This document shows positions 1-6,574 of a stretch of 43,423 bases of DNA, piece by piece. The notes beneath the pieces were generated by a model. That model saw only the letters and a program-made list of their open reading frames with translations, was not told the DNA's origin and searched no databases. The stretch comes from a virus, in the IMG/VR virus record IMGVR_UViG_3300021142_000061, positions 1-43,423 of that record; one strand, 5' to 3'. A program made the position numbers and the translations under genes. Position 1 is the stretch's first letter; each line of letters starts with the position of its first letter.

Positions 1-341
1 CCAAACTTTTTAACCAATGCTTTTTGAATAGCAGGCTTAGAAGGTTGACCAATACCGCTTTCGTCGTGGGTAAAGAAACCAAGTAAACTAATAACTTGTG
101 GATTTTGCCCTGAGATATAATAAAATAAACTTATATCTTTTGTCATGCCAGCATGTATAAGGCGTGGTTTCATCATTCCAAATGGGCCATCGCCAGCAAA
201 CGGACGATCTTTGCTACCAAATGGAGTCATAGCATTGATTTCTTTGGTTTTCTTAAAATCAATAAATGCTTTTAGAACGGCACTGCCATGTGATTTTAGA
301 GTATCATCAAATAGCCCACATGTTCTAAAAACTGTTGCCAT
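1..341 (-). CDS. RelE/YafQ-like protein, 3' end cut by the window edge
   Basis: An open frame of 113 codons runs from an ATG at 341 off the left edge, so the C-terminus is missing. The visible protein has a basic helix near residues 25-35, then HAGMTKDISLFYYI around 63-76 and FFTHDESGIGQP around 88-99. The pattern 'h..l..DisL.Y.i' followed by a short beta strand resembles RelE/YafQ-type ribonuclease toxins and related phage proteins; this is a weak family-level impression. Its start overlaps the stop of the 61-aa gene upstream (TAATG), as in many antitoxin-toxin pairs. It could equally be an unrelated conserved phage protein. The coding call is firm; the function is tentative. Confidence 0.6.
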   Translation of the reverse strand, partial: MATVFRTCGLFDDTLKSHGSAVLKAFIDFKKTKEINAMTPFGSKDRPFAGDGPFGMMKPRLIHAGMTKDISLFYYISGQNPQVISLLGFFTHDESGIGQPSKPAIQKALVKKF

Positions 342-526
342 TATTGCATTCCAAGAACAGATTTCATGTGTTCAATAAGTTCATCGCCGCTTATAGGCTC
401 GCTGAAATCACTTTCCTTAACAGCAAGGATACGAGCCGTATCTTCCTGAGAAATAACAGGATCAGCAGTGGTCACAAATTGACCAGAAAAATCTTCATTT
501 GTAGGAATAACTTCCTTGATACGCAT
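341..526 (-). CDS. Small 61-aa protein, possible partner/antitoxin of the RelE-like gene
   Basis: I chose the ATG at 526 because GGAG lies six bases upstream; the longer GTG start at 538 would place the ribosome site inside the gene. The protein begins MRIKEVIPTNED, is acidic, and ends in a predicted helix (DELIEHMKSVLG). I recognise no family. Its stop overlaps the start of the RelE-like gene, so the two are translationally coupled and lie behind the stacked promoters at 542-581. An antitoxin role is suggested only by size, acidity and arrangement. The N-terminus also loosely resembles the MRIKEI start of the gene at 7529, so it may instead belong to the group of putative packaged proteins. 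Confidence 0.6.
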   Translation of the reverse strand: MRIKEVIPTNEDFSGQFVTTADPVISQEDTARILAVKESDFSEPISGDELIEHMKSVLGMQ

Positions 527-541
527 TGGAAACTCCACTAA

Positions 542-581
542 TATTTATACCTTATAATAGCACAAACTGCCTATCTGTCAA
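542..581 (-). promoter_or_regulatory. Stacked sigma70-like and T4-late-like promoters, minus strand
   Basis: Read on the minus strand, TTGACA (581-576) is followed after 16 bases by TATTAT (559-554), preceded by TGC, which makes an extended -10. Just downstream lies a perfect T4 late box, TATAAATA (549-542). Both would serve the gene starting at 526, giving early and late expression. Confidence 0.7.
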
Positions 582-595
582 GGGGAAAATAGAGC

Positions 596-623
596 TTGAC
601 TTATCCACAGGTTATGATACTAT
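596..623 (+). promoter_or_regulatory. Sigma70-like promoter for the nucleotidase gene
   Basis: TTGACT (596-601), a 16-base gap, then TACTAT (618-623). The start point would be near 630, upstream of AGGGA (641-645) and the ATG at 656. It lies back to back with the minus-strand promoter, with the two -35 boxes 14 bases apart. Confidence 0.5.
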
Positions 624-655
624 TAGGTATCGGAAATAATAGGGATAAATATCAT

Positions 656-1168
656 ATGGCTAATCAGAAGTTCAGAGTTTACCTTGATTTAGATGGAGTT
701 CTCGCTGACTTTTTCGGTGAATGGGCCAGGCTTGATGGCAAAGACCATTATAAAGACATTGACAATCCAGAAGCAAAGTTAGAACTTGTAAGGCAACACC
801 CTACGTTTTGGGTTGATTTGCCACTACTTCCACACGCACGTCAATTAGTCCAACACGTTATTAAAGAATTTGGCGAATACTATATTTGTTCTACGCCGCT
901 TACTGGCGATGCTCGTAGTGCGCCTGGTAAGGTTGCATGGGTTAATATGCATTTTAGCGGCATGATGCCAAAGTGGATTGAACTTACTCATAGTAAAGCA
1001 GAGTTTGCTACGCTTGGCGGCAATCCATGTATATTGGTTGATGATTATGGCAAAAATGTCAACAGTTGGCAAAGTTCTGGCGGAATTGGCATCAAATATG
1101 ATGATCAAAATTATCCTACAATTGCAAGACAGCTAACCAGTCTTGCAAAGTTGGGGAGATACGACTAA
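656..1168 (+). CDS. 5'(3')-deoxyribonucleotidase-like HAD hydrolase
   Basis: This 170-aa protein starts with the HAD motif I DLDGVLADF at residues 10-18; the two aspartates are the nucleophile and the acid/base. Motif II is ICSTPL near residue 77 and the C-terminal motif is ILVDDYGKN near residue 131. Size and motifs fit the NT5C family, which dephosphorylates deoxynucleoside 5'-monophosphates in the cytoplasm. In a phage this would adjust nucleotide pools from host DNA breakdown. I chose the ATG at 656 rather than the TTG at 596, because the TTG is the -35 hexamer of the promoter and AGGGA precedes 656. The exact substrate cannot be read from the sequence. Confidence 0.85.
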   Translation: MANQKFRVYLDLDGVLADFFGEWARLDGKDHYKDIDNPEAKLELVRQHPTFWVDLPLLPHARQLVQHVIKEFGEYYICSTPLTGDARSAPGKVAWVNMHFSGMMPKWIELTHSKAEFATLGGNPCILVDDYGKNVNSWQSSGGIGIKYDDQNYPTIARQLTSLAKLGRYD

Positions 1169-1181
1169 TGAGGAGAGTTAA

Positions 1182-1457
1182 ATGCTTGACAAAACTACAT
1201 CTCTCACCCAAGGACAATGGGATCAAATTGTTCAAGTTTGGGAAGAGTATCAAATAAACAGTAACCTACAAATTCAATCAACTAATATACGAAGTCAAGC
1301 AATACAATTCTTAACAAAGAAAAATAAAAAATTAACTCGCAGCGACTTGCGCAGATTTAATGCTAAAATAAACAAAATAAAAAATTCCCATAATCGTGAA
1401 GCAAAATTCTATGAAGATAAATTATTAAAAGAACTTCAAGCGATTATAGATGAATGA
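1182..1457 (+). CDS. Hypothetical 91-aa protein, helical and basic
   Basis: The ATG follows a good ribosome site (GAGGAGAG). The protein is rich in Lys, Gln and Asn and looks largely helical; residues 40-90 (KKNKKLTRSDLRRFNAKINK onward) could form a charged coiled coil. I do not recognise it. It lies 13 bases after the nucleotidase and overlaps the next gene by 8 bases, so it is in the same transcription unit. Confidence 0.6.
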   Translation: MLDKTTSLTQGQWDQIVQVWEEYQINSNLQIQSTNIRSQAIQFLTKKNKKLTRSDLRRFNAKINKIKNSHNREAKFYEDKLLKELQAIIDE

Positions 1458-1821
1458 ATATCGTATTCAAATAGAAATAGAACCAGAAACTTATGATTAT
1501 GACGAAGAAGATATAGTTTATAGATTATATCTAAACGAAAGCAAAATTTGTTCACTTAATAATGCACAATTAATCTCTGAAAGATCATTGCCAAAATTAA
1601 ATTTGTCACAGAAAATAATTGAAAATTTCTTATTTGTCGCCAATGATAAAAAATATTTTATATTATTGAAAAATATATCTAATAAAAAATGTGTTGTTAA
1701 AAAAACAACAATTAATGGAATAAGTCTATTGCATGATATACAAAGAGTTGAATATCAAGATAAATTTACTAAAATAATTATTGTAATAGATAATATAAAT
1801 AATCCAGGATTACAATTATGA
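1450..1821 (+). CDS. Hypothetical 123-aa protein, acidic and beta-rich
   Basis: The start overlaps the stop of the gene before it, and its stop overlaps the next start by 4 bases (ATGA), so it is translationally coupled on both sides. The N-terminus is acidic with alternating hydrophobic residues (YRIQIEIEPETYDYDEEDIV), suggesting beta strands. The DNA is markedly AT-rich. There is no recognisable domain, signal peptide or membrane segment. Confidence 0.6.
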   Translation: MNEYRIQIEIEPETYDYDEEDIVYRLYLNESKICSLNNAQLISERSLPKLNLSQKIIENFLFVANDKKYFILLKNISNKKCVVKKTTINGISLLHDIQRVEYQDKFTKIIIVIDNINNPGLQL

Positions 1822-2747
1822 CTTATGAACTTAAAGATACCAATGTTTACGGTAAAATTCTTGCCAAAGATGGTAGACCAGTAATTACAAATTACAGTGA
1901 GGCAACAAGACTTGCTGAAAATTTTAGTGGAACTATAACTAAGTCATATGATAATCGTTATATGATCAAACTTCCAGAAAGTGCAAATAGCATTGAAGAA
2001 TGTGGTTGTGAAATTGTTGGACAAGAAGGTCCAAACGGTCAGATAATGCCATCATATAATGAAGAACCTCGTGATAACGAAGTTCATATGGCACGTGCTG
2101 ATTTATATCGCACAGCAAAATTGGCAATCATGTTGCATGAAATGCTAAAGAATGTTGGCGAAGGACAGGGACTTGATGGATGGGTGCAGCGCAAACTAAC
2201 TCGTGCCGCAGATTATATTGAAAGCGTATTTGATTATCTAGATTATGAAATGCGCTATCCAGAAGAAATGCAAGAAGACATGCCACAACAAATGAGTGGC
2301 ACACAAAATCCAAATCCTACACAACAATCACAACAAACACCAGGCGGCGCTTCGCCAAAACCACCTGGCATGACGCAAACACCTGGTATGGTTAAAATGG
2401 GCAAGATTGACACAAACGGTAACGTTCAAGGTCAAGTTGTTATGGTCCCAGCAGCACAGGTTAAAGCCAAGCAACAAGCAGGATTTCACGTATTAGGTGA
2501 AAATGCAAGCGGTGGCGCAAGCAGTGCTGGTGGTATTGCTGTTGGTGCAGTTAATGGTGGCATGGGCAGTAGTAGCGTAGGTTCACTATTTGGTGGAACT
2601 TATACTCAAAAAAAGAAAAAGAAGAAAAAAACCGAAAGTGCAATGAGTGATGCAGAAAAGCATCCAAGTGGACCAAAGTTTACTGGATACTGGAAAGGCA
2701 CTGATAAAGGTGTGCCGGGCAAGAAAATGGTAGGTGGCGGTCCATGA
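1818..2747 (+). CDS. Conserved phage protein with Gly/Pro/Gln-rich linker and GYWKGTDKG tail
   Basis: 309 aa. A helical domain at about residues 92-146 (ADLYRTAKLAIMLHEMLKNV, then GLDGWVQRKLTRAADYIESV) recalls a domain common in T4-like cyanophage unknowns. It is followed by a low-complexity linker rich in Pro, Gln, Gly and Ser (150-255), a run of eight lysines near 262, and a C-terminal motif KFTGYWKGTDKGVPGKKMVG. To my knowledge that tail recurs at the ends of several unrelated aquatic phage proteins. The poly-Lys codes from an A-rich tract that could favour slippage. The gene overlaps the next by 4 bases. Function is unknown; a virion-associated role is inferred from the neighbours. Confidence 0.75.
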   Translation: MTYELKDTNVYGKILAKDGRPVITNYSEATRLAENFSGTITKSYDNRYMIKLPESANSIEECGCEIVGQEGPNGQIMPSYNEEPRDNEVHMARADLYRTAKLAIMLHEMLKNVGEGQGLDGWVQRKLTRAADYIESVFDYLDYEMRYPEEMQEDMPQQMSGTQNPNPTQQSQQTPGGASPKPPGMTQTPGMVKMGKIDTNGNVQGQVVMVPAAQVKAKQQAGFHVLGENASGGASSAGGIAVGAVNGGMGSSSVGSLFGGTYTQKKKKKKKTESAMSDAEKHPSGPKFTGYWKGTDKGVPGKKMVGGGP

Positions 2748-3442
2748 AAATAACAGATATTATCCTAGAAGCAAGCAGTCCAGCACAGCAAGCAGCAATT
2801 GCTATCAATATGAAGAAGCGTGGTAAGAAACCAAAACATGTTGAAGAAGCTGGTGAGAATTTAGAAGAACTTAATACTAAAACCCTAAAGTCATATGTTG
2901 GCAAGCGTCTTGCTCGTAACCCAAATGTGTTAGCTGCTAATCCTGCTGGCAAAACAAAAAAACAACGTGCTGGCATTGATTTAGCTATGGACAAGATGAT
3001 ACCAGGCAGTGCTATCCGCAAACCAAAAGTTACATCAACCGAAGATGTAGAAATTATTCCAGAAGCAGATGCAACTGATACAGTTAGTATGGATATTCCG
3101 CTACTACTTCGCATGATGGAATATGCTCGTGAAGATGCAAAGAGCGATGAAGATTTGCATGATGTTGCTGAAAAGATGATTGAATTGTCTAAACATCATG
3201 ATTATCTTTGCATGGACAATTATAATGAAATCGTTGGTAGTGCTGCCCATGACCACGTAGAAGAAAGTTGCCCACACTGTGGCGGACTGATGTATGAAGC
3301 AAGTCTTATGAATGAAAAGAAAGATGCTTGTTATTATAAAGTAAAGAGCCGTTATAAAGTATGGCCAAGTGCTTATGCAAGTGGTGCGCTAGTTAAGTGC
3401 CGTAAAAGTGGTGCTAAAAACTGGGGAAATAAATCCAAATGA
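2744..3442 (+). CDS. Putative packaged protein: capsid-targeting-like N-terminus, CxxC knuckle, basic C-terminal mini-domain
   Basis: 232 aa. The start MKITDIILEASS resembles the T4 capsid-targeting sequence MKTYQEFIAEA, with a possible prohead-protease site after ILE. Next come a basic stretch (MKKRGKKPKH), a helical domain at about 116-165 (MDIPLLLRMMEYAREDAKSD) seen in other aquatic phages, a CPHCGGLM knuckle near 182, and a C-terminal domain with two Cys, DACYYKVKSRYKVWPSAYAS (from about 199) ending NWGNKSK. The last domain is a recurrent tail of phage unknowns in my recollection. Packaging into the head is inferred from the N-terminus and from three neighbours sharing it. Confidence 0.7.
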   Translation: MKITDIILEASSPAQQAAIAINMKKRGKKPKHVEEAGENLEELNTKTLKSYVGKRLARNPNVLAANPAGKTKKQRAGIDLAMDKMIPGSAIRKPKVTSTEDVEIIPEADATDTVSMDIPLLLRMMEYAREDAKSDEDLHDVAEKMIELSKHHDYLCMDNYNEIVGSAAHDHVEESCPHCGGLMYEASLMNEKKDACYYKVKSRYKVWPSAYASGALVKCRKSGAKNWGNKSK

Positions 3443-4392
3443 TTATGGAAGAAATTCTTGGCGAAGCATGTTGGAAAGGTTACCACAAAGAAGGCATGAA
3501 AACTATGTTTGGAAAGAAATATCCAAATTGCGTCAAGAACGAAAGCGAAGAAATTGAAGAATTTATCGACGTAAACAAAGCGCCAGAAAATTTTGATGTG
3601 TATGCAGATAATTACGGTTCGGATTATGATTTCACCGTTAGTAAAACCAAAATTGAAGTCACATTTAAAGAATATAATGAAAATTATTATGTATTGGCAT
3701 TTGAAAATAAAACGCAGAGCAGACCTGATACCCATGCTGCAACTGGCACTGAAAGAGATACTGTTTTTAAAATATTCAATGGCGTTGCCTATTGTTTGAA
3801 TCACTTTATTGCAAGACATCCTAAAACCGAAGTAATTGTCATGGGTGCAAAATCAAACGAACCAAGCAGAATCAAGTTATATGATAGGGCAGCAAAATTC
3901 TTTGAGCAGATGGGTTTTAAGGCTGTAACTGATCCAGTCCAACAGAAAAAGATTTTTAGCGATGATGCTTCAGGTTACAAAGTATACGTATATAAGAAAA
4001 AAATCGCTATGGAAATGACCTTAGAAAGCACAGAACTTACATGTGATCCAATAACAGAGAGTGTGTTGCTTGAGCAAGTTGATTATTGCATGCACTGTGG
4101 CAATTTAATGCTACCAGAAACCAGTGGAAATCTTCACAAATGGTTTAAAGATAAGTGGGTAAACATTGGTAAAAAAGTTGGTGGTAAGCATCCACCATGC
4201 GGCACTAGCGGTAGCAAGAGTGGTTATGCTAAATGTGTACCAGCGGCAAAAGCCCGTAGTATGAGTGCATCGGAAAAGAAAAGCGCAGTTACTCGTAAAC
4301 GCAAAGCACAAAATGCCGCAGGTCGTGGTGGCAAAGATAGCGGCGGAACTGGCAAATCACCAATTCGTGTAAGCACTAAAGCAAAATCATAA
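3439..4392 (+). CDS. Multi-domain phage protein with two Cys motifs and basic C-terminus (putative packaged protein)
   Basis: 317 aa. It opens MIMEEILGEACW, with an LGE/A site like its neighbours, then has a mini-domain with two Cys (CWKGYHKEGMKTMFGKKYPN, 12-31). The middle (about 50-190) is a mixed alpha/beta domain with KTEVIVMGAKSNEPSRIKLY, loosely like a GNAT fold; no acetyl-CoA motif is certain. A CMHCGNLM knuckle near 213 parallels CPHCGGLM in the preceding protein. The C-terminus has WFKDKWVNIGKK, then paired Cys and a basic helix SASEKKSAVTRKRKAQN, likely nucleic-acid binding. It overlaps the previous gene by 4 bases. The domains recur in aquatic phages, but the function is unknown. 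Confidence 0.7.
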   Translation: MIMEEILGEACWKGYHKEGMKTMFGKKYPNCVKNESEEIEEFIDVNKAPENFDVYADNYGSDYDFTVSKTKIEVTFKEYNENYYVLAFENKTQSRPDTHAATGTERDTVFKIFNGVAYCLNHFIARHPKTEVIVMGAKSNEPSRIKLYDRAAKFFEQMGFKAVTDPVQQKKIFSDDASGYKVYVYKKKIAMEMTLESTELTCDPITESVLLEQVDYCMHCGNLMLPETSGNLHKWFKDKWVNIGKKVGGKHPPCGTSGSKSGYAKCVPAAKARSMSASEKKSAVTRKRKAQNAAGRGGKDSGGTGKSPIRVSTKAKS

Positions 4393-4399
4393 CTACTGT

Positions 4400-5638
4400 A
4401 TGACCAATTTTTGGTGGCAAAAATTTCCAATCAACACAGCAACCGCTTGTCAAAGCAAATGGGCATGGAGCACTGTATGGTTAGACTATGCCAAAACCGC
4501 TAGTTGTTTTAGAGTAGAAAAACTAGATTTAACACCAGATAACTTTGACAATTTTCACAATCTTCCGCAAAAAATCAGTGACCGTGAACGAATGTTGCAA
4601 GGCGAATGGCCTGATAATAATCGCTGTAACTATTGTAAAGAAATAGAAAATGCAGGCGGTTATAGTGATCGTATGCATTATAATAGCATAGGCGGTTATA
4701 CCCCAAAAGAACTTAAAAAAGATAAGCAGGCAACCAATGTTACTCCAAAGGTTGTTGAAGTTTATTGTACAAATGAGTGTAATCTAGCTTGCATCTATTG
4801 TAGCGATGGATGCAGCAGTAAAATAGAAGCAGAAAATGATAGGTATATTGGCAAAGATCGTCCTAAACCATATCATTCGCCATTCAAAGAAGAACTATAT
4901 CAGAAGTTTCTAGTATGGTTACGAGCAAACATTAAAGATTTGCAGCGTTTAAATTTACTTGGTGGTGAAACATTCATACAGCACAAGTTATTGAATGATA
5001 TTATTCAAATAATCAATGACAATCCTAATCCATTTTTACAATTAAACATTGTTAGCAATTTCAATGCTCCAAGAAAATACTTTTACAAGTATGTTGATAC
5101 ATTCAAAGAATTGTATGATGCTAAAAAGATTGGACGCCTTGATTTAACTTGCAGTGTAGATTGTTGGGGATCAGAACAAGAATATGTTCGCAGTGGTTTA
5201 AATCTAGAATTACTAGAAGAATACCTAAAATATGCTGCTGAGCAAGATGAGAAATGGTTGTATTTGAATATAAATTCTACTATTACATGCATGACTATTA
5301 AAACTATGCCAGAATTAATTAGAAAAATAAAAAAATATAGTGGCAATAGACAGATTCATCATTCATTTGAAATATTACAAGGACATGAATATCAAAATCC
5401 AAAGATATTTGATTATTCGCTTTGGAAAAATGATCTAGAAGATGTGATAAAATTAATGCAAGGCAATAGTGATGAATCTGCTGAATTGGTAGAAAGAATA
5501 AAGGGATTACAAAAGATGTTGGAAGCTAATTGTAAGCAAGATAATGATAAAATTGCACAACTTCATGCGTATCTTGATGAGTTAGATCGCCGTCGCAAAA
5601 CCGATTGGCGTTCACTGTTTCCATACTTAATCGTCTAA
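4400..5638 (+). CDS. Radical SAM enzyme of the phage 'twitch' type (solitary copy)
   Basis: 412 aa. The Fe4S4-binding CNLACIYC puts cysteines at 127, 131 and 134. The SAM-contact loop reads LLGGETFI near residue 189, GGET rather than the usual GGEP. Ahead of the barrel are CQSKWAWSTVW (near 16) and RCNYCKEIE (near 74), extra cysteines that could bind a second cluster. The C-terminus has DELDRRRKTDWRSLFP. All of these match the proteins at 35666-37024 and 38039-39475, so this is a distant paralogue of the array on the other strand. Radical SAM enzymes cleave S-adenosylmethionine to a deoxyadenosyl radical; the substrate is unknown. It sits among putative packaged proteins, one of which might be its target (inference). 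Confidence 0.88.
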   Translation: MTNFWWQKFPINTATACQSKWAWSTVWLDYAKTASCFRVEKLDLTPDNFDNFHNLPQKISDRERMLQGEWPDNNRCNYCKEIENAGGYSDRMHYNSIGGYTPKELKKDKQATNVTPKVVEVYCTNECNLACIYCSDGCSSKIEAENDRYIGKDRPKPYHSPFKEELYQKFLVWLRANIKDLQRLNLLGGETFIQHKLLNDIIQIINDNPNPFLQLNIVSNFNAPRKYFYKYVDTFKELYDAKKIGRLDLTCSVDCWGSEQEYVRSGLNLELLEEYLKYAAEQDEKWLYLNINSTITCMTIKTMPELIRKIKKYSGNRQIHHSFEILQGHEYQNPKIFDYSLWKNDLEDVIKLMQGNSDESAELVERIKGLQKMLEANCKQDNDKIAQLHAYLDELDRRRKTDWRSLFPYLIV

Positions 5639-5641
5639 ATA
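5634..5641 (+). promoter_or_regulatory. Possible T4-late-like promoter (TCTAAATA)
   Basis: TCTAAATA overlaps the stop of the radical SAM gene, 19 bases before the ATG at 5661. It resembles the late boxes (C/ATAAATA) of T4-like phages. An AGGA ribosome site follows at 5649-5652. Confidence 0.4.
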
Positions 5642-5660
5642 ATATGATAGGATTTATAAC

Positions 5661-6341
5661 ATGAGTGATATGCGTTCTTTAATTGAAAAACTTACAGCTA
5701 TTAGCGAAGATCGTCCAATAGTTGGCGATGGTGTTTATCTTGAATTTGGTAACATGCTAGAAGTTGATACTGAAATTATGGAAATGAGCGGCGATAGTAT
5801 TACTCTACTTGGTGATGAAAAATTATTTGCAGTTCTTGAAAGTTTAAATGAATTTGAAAATCGTTCAGTTCGTAATATTGCAGAAGGTGAAGTGGTTTCT
5901 CTACAAAACAACATGCAAACTTTAAAACGCTTGGCAAAGATGTGGTGGCACGGCGATGAAGGAAAACATGCACACGCCGTAAAGATGTTAAGCAACATGG
6001 GTTGGGATATTGCAGAAGACGATGATGATGTTGTTCTTAACAAAGGTGACAAAGAAATTCGTTTCTTTATGGATGATCTTTATGAATCAATCGTAGCGGA
6101 AGCAGAATATCATGGTCGTAAAGTTCCACTTGGCAAGCCAATGCAAGGCGATGTTAAAAAGAAAAAAGTTTACGTAAAAAATCCAAAAACAGGCAAGGTG
6201 ATTAAAGTAAATTTTGGTGACCCTAATATGCGTATTAAGAAGAACAATCCAAAACGCAGAAAATCTTTTAGAGCCAGACACAATTGTAAAACAGCAAAAG
6301 ATAGAACGACCGCAAAATATTGGTCTTGTAGGGCTTGGTAA
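5661..6341 (+). CDS. Conserved phage protein with basic Cys-bearing C-terminal domain (FRARHNC...YWSCRAW)
   Basis: 226 aa. The N-terminal part is acidic and helical. The middle (about 80-150) is a small domain with KMWWHGDEGKHAHAVKMLSN. After a possible protease site (IVAEAEYHGRK, near 152) comes a strongly basic C-terminal domain: GRKVPLGKPMQGD, VKVNFGDPNMRIKKNNP, RRKSFRARHNC and KYWSCRAW. I recognise that domain as widespread in T4-like aquatic phages, without a known function. Its two Cys and many Lys/Arg suggest nucleic-acid binding, but that is inference. The ATG at 5661 follows AGGA with 8 bases between. The next gene starts immediately after its stop. Confidence 0.78.
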   Translation: MSDMRSLIEKLTAISEDRPIVGDGVYLEFGNMLEVDTEIMEMSGDSITLLGDEKLFAVLESLNEFENRSVRNIAEGEVVSLQNNMQTLKRLAKMWWHGDEGKHAHAVKMLSNMGWDIAEDDDDVVLNKGDKEIRFFMDDLYESIVAEAEYHGRKVPLGKPMQGDVKKKKVYVKNPKTGKVIKVNFGDPNMRIKKNNPKRRKSFRARHNCKTAKDRTTAKYWSCRAW

Positions 6342-6551
6342 ATGTTATTAACTGAATTGTTTGACCTTGATGAAGCGGCTGGTGTAGGAGTTGTACCTGC
6401 CAATAAAAAGATGGCAAAAGACCCTCGCTATGCAAATGCTATGACGGTTGATATTCATCCAGGTGAAACACAAAAGCAAGCTGCTAAATTTGGAAACAAG
6501 ACTGATAAGTTAGGTCGTCCACCTATTATGAGTTCAAGTGGCAAAGTATAA
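6342..6551 (+). CDS. Small putative packaged protein (69 aa)
   Basis: The ATG abuts the previous stop (TAA then ATG), so translation is coupled. The N-terminus MLLTELFDLDEAAG has the same hydrophobic-acidic pattern and LDE/A site as the genes at 2744, 3439 and 7529. The rest contains NKKMAKDPRYANAMTVDIHP, a motif recurring in aquatic T4-like phage proteins, and a basic tail. I know of no function. The putative late promoter at 6547 overlaps its stop codon. Confidence 0.7.
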   Translation: MLLTELFDLDEAAGVGVVPANKKMAKDPRYANAMTVDIHPGETQKQAAKFGNKTDKLGRPPIMSSSGKV

Positions 6552-6554
6552 ATA
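6547..6554 (+). promoter_or_regulatory. T4-late promoter box TATAAATA
   Basis: A perfect TATAAATA lies 20 bases before the ATG at 6575, with a start point expected near 6561 and AGGA (6562-6565) as ribosome site. It would drive the DctP-like gene late in infection. Confidence 0.65.
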
Positions 6555-6574
6555 ATTAAAATAGGATTTTTTTC

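Noticed and set aside
601-609. Perfect DnaA box TTATCCACA, with a second at 19893-19901
   Set aside because: A 9-mer of this composition is expected about once by chance in 43 kb on two strands. There is no cluster and no AT-rich unwinding array, so no origin is supported.
644-651. GATAAATA as a late promoter for the nucleotidase
   Set aside because: It lies five bases before the ATG, so transcription would start inside the gene. The sigma70-like promoter at 596 fits better.
2620-2632. A-rich lysine tract (2608-2632) as a programmed frameshift site
   Set aside because: The frame continues past it into a recognisable conserved tail, and the other frames close soon after. Slippage is possible but there is no sign that it is used.
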